The translations under genes and the position numbers were made by a program. The notes under the pieces were generated by a model. The model saw nothing but the letters and a program-made list of their open reading frames with translations, searched no databases and was not told the DNA's origin. From Stramenopiles sp. TOSAG23-2 (lineage: Eukaryota > Sar), in contig LT649969.1 in the NCBI GenBank assembly GCA_900128395.1, forward strand, positions 1-11,043: DNA of 11,043 bases. Direction: 5' to 3'. Position 1 is the first letter of the stretch, and every line of letters starts with the position of its first letter. Shown one piece after another: positions 1 to 5,703 of this stretch.

Positions 1-72
1 AAAATATTATTACCTTGAAATCTTTAAAAAAACAACAAAATCTGCAATTTTCTTAGTAATCTATTATAATAG

Positions 73-311
73 CTGAATTTAATAGTAAGAATAATATTGA
101 TGAAAATGAAGGATATGGAGGCCGAGTGAGTAATTCGTATTTTCCACCTAGATGTTATTATAATGGTTATACTGGTCATGGTAATGGATCACACGTTATT
201 GTTGGTATAGTTAGAGGCCGAAGGAGTGGGGGGGGCGTCTCCGTGGGTTCGTCGTGGGCTCCACCTCGCTACCGAATGCATCAATCTTCTGAGTCCATAA
301 GCATTTCGTAA
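73..311 (+). CDS. Gly/Tyr-rich small protein, last exon (copy 1, 5' exon outside window)
   Basis: This is the 3' exon of a small gene whose complete version is at 7934-8315. The window begins inside the intron, so the first exon, if copy 1 has one, is not visible. The exon starts after the AG at 71-72 and runs to the TAA at 309-311. It encodes an acidic/Asn stretch (EFNSKNNIDENEGYGG), then a Gly/Tyr/Arg-rich tail with PPRCYYNGYTGHGNGSH and a basic GRRSGGG segment, ending SISIS. I recognise no family. It is convergent with the oxygenase gene, with only 24 bp between the two stop codons. Its expression depends on whether copy 1 has a promoter and first exon to its left. Confidence 0.45.
215..274. 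other. GC-rich islet inside the Gly-rich exon (copy 1)
   Basis: About 60 bp here are roughly 70% G+C by hand count, including a run of eight G at 228-235, whereas the surrounding DNA is strongly AT-rich. It encodes the basic/Gly-rich part of the small protein. The same block occurs at 8219-8278 in copy 2 without change. Confidence 0.6.
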
Positions 312-335
312 TTTTGATTCACTCTTCTCTCTTCT

Positions 336-1304
336 CTACAACTTTGATTTATTATTCATATTATCTTCTTTTGGCCAAAATGCAATAGTTCTAATTTCAA
401 CACTTTCTCGACTTGGGTAATTACTTGGTGCATTTGGCAAATCAAAACCAGCATGTGCACTTGGAACTCCACCAAATTTGGAATCATAACATTTTAACAA
501 TATACATTCATCATTCATTAAATCACTGACATAACACCATTTATGGTTTGGATTGTATTTAGCAACACTAATACCACCTTCACGATCAGGATATACAAAT
601 TTCAAATCAGCAAAATCATTTGGTGCAAATGATTCTTTATCGCATACAGCTAATGAATTGTCTTTCACTGGATGGGCACCAATGGAACGCCATACATTGA
701 TAAACGCTACACGATGAGTGTCTAATAAATATTTTGCTTCTTCCATATTTAACAATGGTTCTTTAACGGTATTTGCTGTAATATCAGCATCAATTGGTGC
801 TGCCAACTGTAAAACACGATTTCGTGCACTTATTGGAGTATAATCATTATGACATAAACCTACAGGATTTTGAATTGGTGCCCCACCTTTTAATAATTCA
901 CCTGCAGCTTTTTTGTTTCTTAAAACATGGTCAAATACTAAAACTTTTGCAGCACCAGTTCGTTCCTTTACAAGCTCTCCACATGCCGGGTAATATTCAT
1001 TCATAACAATTTCATTATCATAATAATCCATAGTTGATAAAGATGATTTATTTTTAACATACATAAAACCATGATTATCTAAAGCATCTGTTGTTGTCCA
1101 TTTAGATATCTCTGGTCGAACATCTCGTACTTTCATAACGCGCGGGTCTTTGTTCTCCGGTAAAAATGGATTAAAAACTTCACCATGTTCTTCAATAGGT
1201 GGTTTTAATCCTTTGTCCTCAAATCTGAGATATAACACCATTTGTTTATTATTATTTGGTGTATAATTTAAAGTAGCATTGACGAATGTTCCAGAATTTG
1301 CCAT
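336..1304 (-). CDS. CmcJ/NvfI-family putative Fe(II)/2-oxoglutarate-dependent oxygenase (copy 1)
   Basis: The 322-residue protein resembles the CmcJ/NvfI/AsaB/GA4-desaturase-like family, whose members hydroxylate or otherwise oxidise small molecules, often in secondary metabolism. Visible family marks, numbered from MANSG: RTGAAKVLVFDHVLR (115-129), the metal-binding HxD as H152/D154 in CHNDYTP, FINVWRSIG (201-209) with the following AVCDKES (219-225), H284 in AHAGF as the likely third iron ligand, and R305 in EIRTIAFWP as the likely 2-oxoglutarate-binding Arg. I chose the ATG at 1304; the longer reading from 1340 begins with GTG and adds 12 non-conserved residues. No signal peptide or membrane segment is seen, so it is probably soluble. 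The stop is 24 bp from that of the convergent Gly-rich gene. Substrate unknown. The protein is identical to that at 8340-9308. Confidence 0.85.
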   Translation of the reverse strand: MANSGTFVNATLNYTPNNNKQMVLYLRFEDKGLKPPIEEHGEVFNPFLPENKDPRVMKVRDVRPEISKWTTTDALDNHGFMYVKNKSSLSTMDYYDNEIVMNEYYPACGELVKERTGAAKVLVFDHVLRNKKAAGELLKGGAPIQNPVGLCHNDYTPISARNRVLQLAAPIDADITANTVKEPLLNMEEAKYLLDTHRVAFINVWRSIGAHPVKDNSLAVCDKESFAPNDFADLKFVYPDREGGISVAKYNPNHKWCYVSDLMNDECILLKCYDSKFGGVPSAHAGFDLPNAPSNYPSRESVEIRTIAFWPKEDNMNNKSKL

Positions 1305-1421
1305 GTTTACGAATATATATATATCTAAATATATGTGCACGTGAACTTACTATTTATAAATGTAATGTTTCTAATATATATTGTGTACTACAACATGATG
1401 CCATTGTCTTCATCGGTAAGT

Positions 1422-1483
1422 ATCCATATAATGTTTGTTTTTTTTATAGTTGATCCATATAATGTTTGTTTTTTTTATAGTTG
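1422..1483. repeat. Perfect 31-bp tandem duplication at the edge of copy 1
   Basis: The 31-bp unit at 1422-1452, starting ATCCATATAATG and ending TTATAGTTG, is repeated exactly at 1453-1483. Copy 2 of the large duplication has the unit only once, at 9426-9456. The extra unit therefore sits at the right boundary of copy 1, and it shifts the reading frame of the small hydrophobic ORF that is open at 9399-9632. Confidence 0.95.
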
Positions 1484-1786
1484 CATTGGATTGCAAAATA
1501 AAAAATAGATACACAAAAAATATTTGACTGAAGCTAACCATAGCACACGGCACACTTATTGACAGATACACACATATTCCAATCGTTATATTTATTATAT
1601 ATATACATATATGAAGAGACACATCCAGAGAATAATTATAACGTGTTTGAATTTATATTATTACATATATACGTAATTAAAATAATTCATTTTTAAATTT
1701 TTATTTTTTTTATCCATCATCATCATTTATATTGAAGTAATATAAAAAGTATAGTAATTTACTAAATATTTTACATTATAATATAA

Positions 1787-1837
1787 AAAGAAAGAACAAA
1801 CAGAAAAAAAAAAAAAAAAAAACCACATATTTTACTG
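1787..1837 (+). other. In-frame 5' extension of the RagC reading frame (poly-Lys plus beta-1 strand)
   Basis: These bases are open in the RagC frame and encode [17 protein letters not shown], directly before the ATG at 1838. The ILLM just before the G of the P-loop matches the first strand of RagC/D proteins, so at least the last few codons are coding. The 19-A run at 1804-1822 gives six Lys codons. AG dinucleotides ending at 1790, 1794 and 1803 could be splice acceptors. An exon from the ATG at 1611 to a donor GT at 1643 or 1673 would have the matching phase for the CAG at 1803, but this model is weak because the acceptor lacks a pyrimidine tract. Confidence 0.6.
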
Positions 1838-2803
1838 ATGGGACCTCGGCGTTCTGGTAAAACATCAATCCAACGCGTTGTATTTTATAAAATGTCACCA
1901 CATGAAACATTATTTTTAGAGTCAACAAATACACTTGATATTAAATTTATTGCTAATAATGAACTAGTACAATTTCAAGTATGGGATTTTCCGGGTGATT
2001 TTGAATTTAAAGATGAAATTGAATTTAATGGACAAACATTGACGGAATCACAAATATTTGATAATTGCGGTGCGTTAGTATTCGTAATTGATGCTCAGTT
2101 GGACCCGTACGACGAAGCGTTGGCACGGTTACACGATGCAGTCGTTTGTGCCCACAAATACAATCCAAATATATGTTTTGAAGTATTTATACATAAAGTA
2201 GATGGTGAATTGTTCTTATCGGATGAACATCGTATTGAATGTCAACGTGATATTCATGAACAAATATATGGTGAATTGAAAGATAGGAAATTAGATATAC
2301 AACTTGGGTTTCATTTAACTAGTGTATACGATCATTCTATCTTTGAAGCAGTATCAAAAGTAGTACAGAAATTAATACCATTGAAATTACCAACAGTAGT
2401 AAATTTAATGGACAATTTAGTTGCATATTGTAATATTGAAAAAGCATTTTTATTTGACGTAGTTAGTAAAATTTACATTGCAACTGATAGTAATCCAGTA
2501 GATATGCAAAGCTATGAATTGTGCTCTGATATGATTGATGTAGTGATTGATGTTTCGTGCATATATGGTGTAAGAGAAGATGGCGATGGATTGGCCTATG
2601 ATCATAAAAGTAGTAGTGTTATGCAATTAAATAATGGAATGGTATTGTATTTACGTGAAGTATCAAATTATTTAGCATTGGTTTGTTTATTACGATCAAA
2701 TAATTTTAAAAACCAAGGTTTAATGGATTACAATGTTGTTTGCTTTAAAAATTCTATTTTGGATGTTTTCAGTAAAAGTGATTTAAAGCAAGTACAACAA
2801 TAA
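1838..2803 (+). CDS. RagC/RagD (Gtr2)-type small GTPase, 5' end unresolved
   Basis: Rag GTPases work as heterodimers (RagA/B with RagC/D; Gtr1-Gtr2 in yeast) on lysosomal or vacuolar membranes and report amino-acid supply to TORC1. Seen here, numbered from the ATG: P-loop GPRRSGKT (2-9), [13 protein letters not shown] (18-30) typical of RagC/D, switch II WDFPGD (49-54), VIDAQ (83-87), guanine-specificity HKVD (119-122), [11 protein letters not shown] (161-171), then the C-terminal roadblock domain from about 199 with [19 protein letters not shown] and [20 protein letters not shown]. The 321-residue length covers both domains. The ATG at 1838 is not the real start: the codons just upstream read [12 protein letters not shown], supplying the first beta strand (ILLMG) that the fold needs, yet no in-frame ATG exists before the stop at 1784-1786. 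A short upstream exon is likely. An AATAAA overlaps the stop codon (2799-2804). Confidence 0.96.
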   Translation: MGPRRSGKTSIQRVVFYKMSPHETLFLESTNTLDIKFIANNELVQFQVWDFPGDFEFKDEIEFNGQTLTESQIFDNCGALVFVIDAQLDPYDEALARLHDAVVCAHKYNPNICFEVFIHKVDGELFLSDEHRIECQRDIHEQIYGELKDRKLDIQLGFHLTSVYDHSIFEAVSKVVQKLIPLKLPTVVNLMDNLVAYCNIEKAFLFDVVSKIYIATDSNPVDMQSYELCSDMIDVVIDVSCIYGVREDGDGLAYDHKSSSVMQLNNGMVLYLREVSNYLALVCLLRSNNFKNQGLMDYNVVCFKNSILDVFSKSDLKQVQQ

Positions 2804-3139
2804 AACAAAAAAAATACGACGTATACATATGTTTTTTATTATTTTATTGAGAGAGAATGATGAGGATGTCGATGATGAATAAGACCGGTTTTAGTTTTTG
2901 TGTGTATTTATCATGCATACAAGTTTTGTAAAATTTCTTCATATCATATCATAAAATATTCTGATATATTTGTTAATTTTGTTTATATAAAAATCACATC
3001 TCATACAAAATATTATACACGCACACCTCAGGTCATCATGTACACATAAAATAATACGAGCGTACGAAAATGGTGTTCGTATATATATCATATGTACGCT
3101 TCGTATATTTATAAATATATTATATATTCCAGTTCTCCA
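2804..3139. other. Convergent 3' intergenic region (RagC / methyltransferase-like)
   Basis: This stretch holds the 3' ends of two converging genes and no convincing ORF. Near the minus-strand gene it contains a small inverted repeat, TACGAA (3063-3068) with TTCGTA (3076-3081), and a 14-nt motif at 3095-3108 that recurs in the other long convergent gap. An AT-rich stretch of TATATA type follows up to 3126. Confidence 0.6.
3063..3108. terminator. Candidate bidirectional 3'-end element with TTCGTATAT motifs
   Basis: TACGAA/TTCGTA form a 6-bp inverted repeat with a 7-nt loop (3063-3081). The word TTCGTATAT occurs at 3076-3084 and again at 3100-3108, the second inside TACGCTTCGTATAT (3095-3108). 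That 14-mer is found again at 5632-5645, also in a convergent gap. A role in transcript 3'-end formation is an inference from position only. Confidence 0.3.
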
Positions 3140-4111
3140 TTACTTTGTTTCTTCTACCTTATCAACTTTTCCACTCTTTTTTCTTTCTAAAATAAACATC
3201 TTTTCCGCCCCATCAGCAAATGGTTTTAATGTAATTACTTTTTTAATTGTAAATTTCTTTTCTAAAATATCAAAAAATTCTTCTGAACAATTACTCCCAC
3301 GTCTTCCCTCACCACAATAAATGATAACATCACCTTTATACATGTTTAAACATTTAATACCTAAATCAGAATCTTGTGTTAATGGTGGATAACATAAAAA
3401 CAATGTATGTTGTTTATACTTTTTTTCTAACAATTGATTTTCATTACCAAATATTACATTATCTGCTTTTTGAACATGAGGCACTGGGGATGAATAATTA
3501 TCAAATGCTACTATGTTTATCTCCTTGCCATATCGCTTTTTCAATTCTTTCGCCCATAATCCTTGTCCAGCACCAAGTTCAATTATAGGACTATAACCTT
3601 TAATACATTCCAATGCATCATCTGTCCATGCGATACACCCATGTTGTTTTACATATCTTTCTCTATCTTCCACAGTAACGCCTGAATTACCAAACGTAAA
3701 TTTCATGGATTCCTTACTAATTTCTTCCCTTAAATCGTTCATACATTGTTCACCAAGTTGCCTAGATGGTAATTGTCTGCAATTCCATATTCGTCTTTGT
3801 GCTTTGGACATATATTCCATCAATTTAATTTGCTTTTCCTCTCGTTTCTTTGTAAGCTTTTGCATTTCACTCCAATTGAAGTGTGAATAATCCTCAGGTT
3901 TTGTGGACCATGAAAACCAAGATGATGCGTATATTGGATTATTATTTATTATACTGTACTTGTTGTAATAATATTTCTTCTTATAATTACAAGAATTGAA
4001 ATCTTTTGTATGATTATTATCATTATTACATGTATCTTCATCCCATATATAACCAGCAACATTTCCAACTACTGTTGCAGCACCAGTTCCAATAATAATT
4101 TTTCTAAACAT
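3140..4111 (-). CDS. Membrane-anchored SAM-dependent methyltransferase-like protein
   Basis: The 323-residue protein ends in a Rossmann-type methyltransferase-like domain. Motif I is PIIELGAGQGLWAKEL (175-190), which would bind S-adenosylmethionine. An acidic residue D204 in NIVAFDNY follows at the expected end of strand beta-2. LFLCYPPL (237-244) sits where motif IV lies, and DVIIYCGEGRRGSN (261-274) follows. The N-terminus (1-23, MFRKIIIGTGAATVVGNVAG) is a short hydrophobic stretch after a basic start, suggesting a membrane anchor or organelle-targeting sequence. Residues 24-60 are Asn/Tyr/Lys-rich and look disordered; 77-150 is charged and helical. The ATG at 4111 is used. It is divergent from the MTHFR gene (290 bp between starts). 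The substrate cannot be read from the sequence, and catalytic activity is not assured. Confidence 0.7.
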   Translation of the reverse strand: MFRKIIIGTGAATVVGNVAGYIWDEDTCNNDNNHTKDFNSCNYKKKYYYNKYSIINNNPIYASSWFSWSTKPEDYSHFNWSEMQKLTKKREEKQIKLMEYMSKAQRRIWNCRQLPSRQLGEQCMNDLREEISKESMKFTFGNSGVTVEDRERYVKQHGCIAWTDDALECIKGYSPIIELGAGQGLWAKELKKRYGKEINIVAFDNYSSPVPHVQKADNVIFGNENQLLEKKYKQHTLFLCYPPLTQDSDLGIKCLNMYKGDVIIYCGEGRRGSNCSEEFFDILEKKFTIKKVITLKPFADGAEKMFILERKKSGKVDKVEETK

Positions 4112-4401
4112 TTTGAATTGATTGTTATTGTAATATATGCTATTCTTCTTCTATGTATATATACATACAATTTTTTTGACGTATATATTTTACAATGATT
4201 TATATTATTATTTTGATGTAAATCATGCTCCATATCCATCCCCGTTTGTTCTATACGTGTTGTTACAATGTGGTGTTGTTGTTAGTGCTCCTGATGGGGT
4301 GAGTTAGAGTAATAATATAAATTGTTTATTGTTGCACGCGTGAATATAAATAAAGTACATATAGAACAACAAGAGTAAAGAGTAGAAAGAATAATTATAG
4401 A
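4112..4401. promoter_or_regulatory. Divergent promoter region (methyltransferase-like / MTHFR)
   Basis: The 290 bp between two divergent start codons must carry both promoters. There is a TATAAATA-like stretch near 4345-4353, about 50 bp upstream of the MTHFR ATG, and AT-rich DNA near the other start. The middle (about 4225-4310) is richer in G. No ORF of note. Confidence 0.35.
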
Positions 4402-5427
4402 ATGATGTTATTATCCTATTTAACACGACGTGCACATGCATCCATTCCATCATTTCGACATGTAAGATATGCATCATCATCTTCTATACAATCATCCAGC
4501 AACAATAGTAATAATTATAGAAATGATGAAATGGTTTCTAAATTTATGTCAAGTTATTCAATTGAAGTGACACCAAATGCAGCAAAGAAAATCAAAGATT
4601 TCGCAAATATCGAATTACTAAAACCAAACACAACCGTGAATGTTACATATTTAGTTGGCGCAGATATAGATGAATCTGTTCGCATCTGCAAACGTTTAGC
4701 AGATGCAAATATGAATCCTGTTGCACATGTACCATCACGTGCATTTGCATCTTTAATTGATGTAGAAGATTATTTAGTTCAATTAAAAGATGTTGGTGTA
4801 AAGGAATTATTAATACTTGGTGGTGGGGCTGATGTACCAAAAGGAGAATTGCATGAATCAATGCAAATATTAGAGTCTGGATTAATACAAAAATATGAAT
4901 TTAGTAAAATAGGCGTAGCTGCACATCCAGAGGGACATCCAGATATCAACCCAAACGATTTACAAAAAGCTATATTACAAAAAGCAGAATGGGCATATGT
5001 CAATTCAATGCCATTATATTATGAAACACAATTTTGCTTTGAATCTAAACCAATTTTAGATTGGGAAATACAAACACGACAAGAAATTATACAACATTTG
5101 ACAAATAATATTAATGGTTTTAATTTAAATGATAATGCGAAGAAAATGAAATTGCCATCAGTACAATTAGGTATTGCTGGTCCGGCAACAATATCAAATT
5201 TAATTAAATTTGGTGCAATGTCTGGTGTTGGTAATAGTTTGAATTTTTTAACTAAATATAGTGGAAATGTTTTTAAACTTGCTACAAAACATGAACCAAC
5301 TGATTTAATATTAGATGTTGCAAAACATTATTTTAATGAAGATGGAAATAGTTTGATTGATGGCTTGCATTTTTATCCATTTGGTGGTTTTAAATCAACA
5401 TTGAAATGGGTACATCAACACATATAA
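4402..5427 (+). CDS. Methylenetetrahydrofolate reductase, short bacterial type, probably mitochondrial
   Basis: The family reduces 5,10-methylene-THF to 5-methyl-THF with FAD and NAD(P)H, feeding methionine synthesis. The 341-residue protein has only the catalytic barrel and lacks the C-terminal regulatory domain of ordinary eukaryotic MTHFR. Seen: SIEVTP (53-58) with E55 aligning to the catalytic Glu, AHVPSRAF (108-115), LLILGGGADVPKG (136-148) with D144 in the place of the flavin-tuning Asp of the GDLP motif, GVAAHPEGHPDI (171-182), ETQFCF (208-213) and QLGIAGPATI (255-264). This version of the motifs is like that of alphaproteobacterial MTHFR-family proteins. Residues 1-42 are Arg/Ser-rich without acidic residues before residue 42 and look like a mitochondrial presequence, with RYAS at 22-25 as a possible cleavage site. 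Two ATGs lie in tandem at 4402 and 4405. Exact reaction not proven. Confidence 0.85.
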   Translation: MMLLSYLTRRAHASIPSFRHVRYASSSSIQSSSNNSNNYRNDEMVSKFMSSYSIEVTPNAAKKIKDFANIELLKPNTTVNVTYLVGADIDESVRICKRLADANMNPVAHVPSRAFASLIDVEDYLVQLKDVGVKELLILGGGADVPKGELHESMQILESGLIQKYEFSKIGVAAHPEGHPDINPNDLQKAILQKAEWAYVNSMPLYYETQFCFESKPILDWEIQTRQEIIQHLTNNINGFNLNDNAKKMKLPSVQLGIAGPATISNLIKFGAMSGVGNSLNFLTKYSGNVFKLATKHEPTDLILDVAKHYFNEDGNSLIDGLHFYPFGGFKSTLKWVHQHI

Positions 5428-5703
5428 TTTGATTGCGAGATGTTTGACAACATATTTTTATTTGACGATCTCGTCAATATTTTTAAATTTTTTTTATCAT
5501 TTTTAATATACTCGGTACGAAGTGTATTACATTTTTTTTTTTTTTTCCGTATATATATATATATATGTCGTGTATTGTATTAATAATTTAACACGTTATA
5601 TATATACAAGGATATACGAACTGTGTATTTATACGCTTCGTATATACCGTGTTACACATATCATATTACACGTACGTAAGTATTTTTGAAAATAATATAT
5701 TTT
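5428..5703. other. Convergent 3' intergenic region (MTHFR / metallophosphoesterase)
   Basis: Between two converging genes, this 276-bp stretch has a 15-T run (5532-5546), an (AT)n tract (5550-5566) and a complex inverted-repeat block at 5589-5654. It has no ORF of note. The T-run and (AT)n are ordinary microsatellites for this DNA. Confidence 0.6.
5589..5654. terminator. Candidate bidirectional 3'-end hairpin
   Basis: A perfect 9-bp inverted repeat, ATATACGAA (5612-5620) and TTCGTATAT (5637-5645), encloses a 16-nt loop. It is nested inside a 7-bp pair, TAACACG (5589-5595) and CGTGTTA (5648-5654), so the block could form a bulged stem on either strand. The right arm contains the 14-mer TACGCTTCGTATAT (5632-5645), shared with 3095-3108. 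The position between two stop codons suggests a 3'-end signal or an insulating element; that is inference. Confidence 0.35.

Larger units (their letters stand above)
1..1452. repeat. Copy 1 of a 1.45-kb near-perfect direct duplication
   Basis: The sequence from base 1 to 1452 recurs at 8006-9456 in the same orientation. By eye the only difference is one A in the A-run at about 27-33 (seven A here, six in copy 2). The left edge cannot be seen because the window starts inside the copy. The right edge lies in the T-rich stretch ending TATAGTTG at 1452. The copy contains the last exon of the Gly/Tyr-rich gene, the whole oxygenase gene and its 5' flank. Near-identity extends through noncoding DNA, which points to a recent event or an assembly artefact rather than selection on protein. 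Confidence 0.97.
1305..1837. promoter_or_regulatory. Divergent 5' intergenic region between oxygenase and RagC genes
   Basis: This 533-bp stretch separates two divergently read genes and so probably holds both promoters. Its left part (to 1452) belongs to the duplication; the rest is unique. It contains an (AT)n tract near 1311-1324, the 31-bp tandem repeat at 1422-1483, ATC trinucleotide repeats near 1713-1725, and a 19-A run at 1804-1822. I see no convincing conserved promoter box. The region probably also hides the 5' end of the RagC coding sequence. Confidence 0.4.

Noticed and set aside
794-1006. 70-codon plus-strand ORF, also at 8798-9010
   Set aside because: It is a shadow of the oxygenase gene, covering its conserved HxD region on the opposite strand.
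1416-1449. Intron-like GTAAGT...TTTTTTTTATAG of 34 bp, also at 9420-9453
   Set aside because: Removing it at 9420-9453 puts a stop codon after two more codons of the flanking ORF, and 34 bp would be very short for an intron. No open frame is gained in either copy.
1611-1672. First exon of RagC with donor GT at 1673 and acceptor CAG at 1803
   Set aside because: The phase fits, but the acceptor has no pyrimidine tract, the encoded residues resemble no RagC N-terminus, and a donor at 1643 fits equally well. It is kept only as a testable option.
4643-5003. Two minus-strand ORFs inside the MTHFR gene
   Set aside because: Both are antisense to clear MTHFR motifs and have no features of their own.
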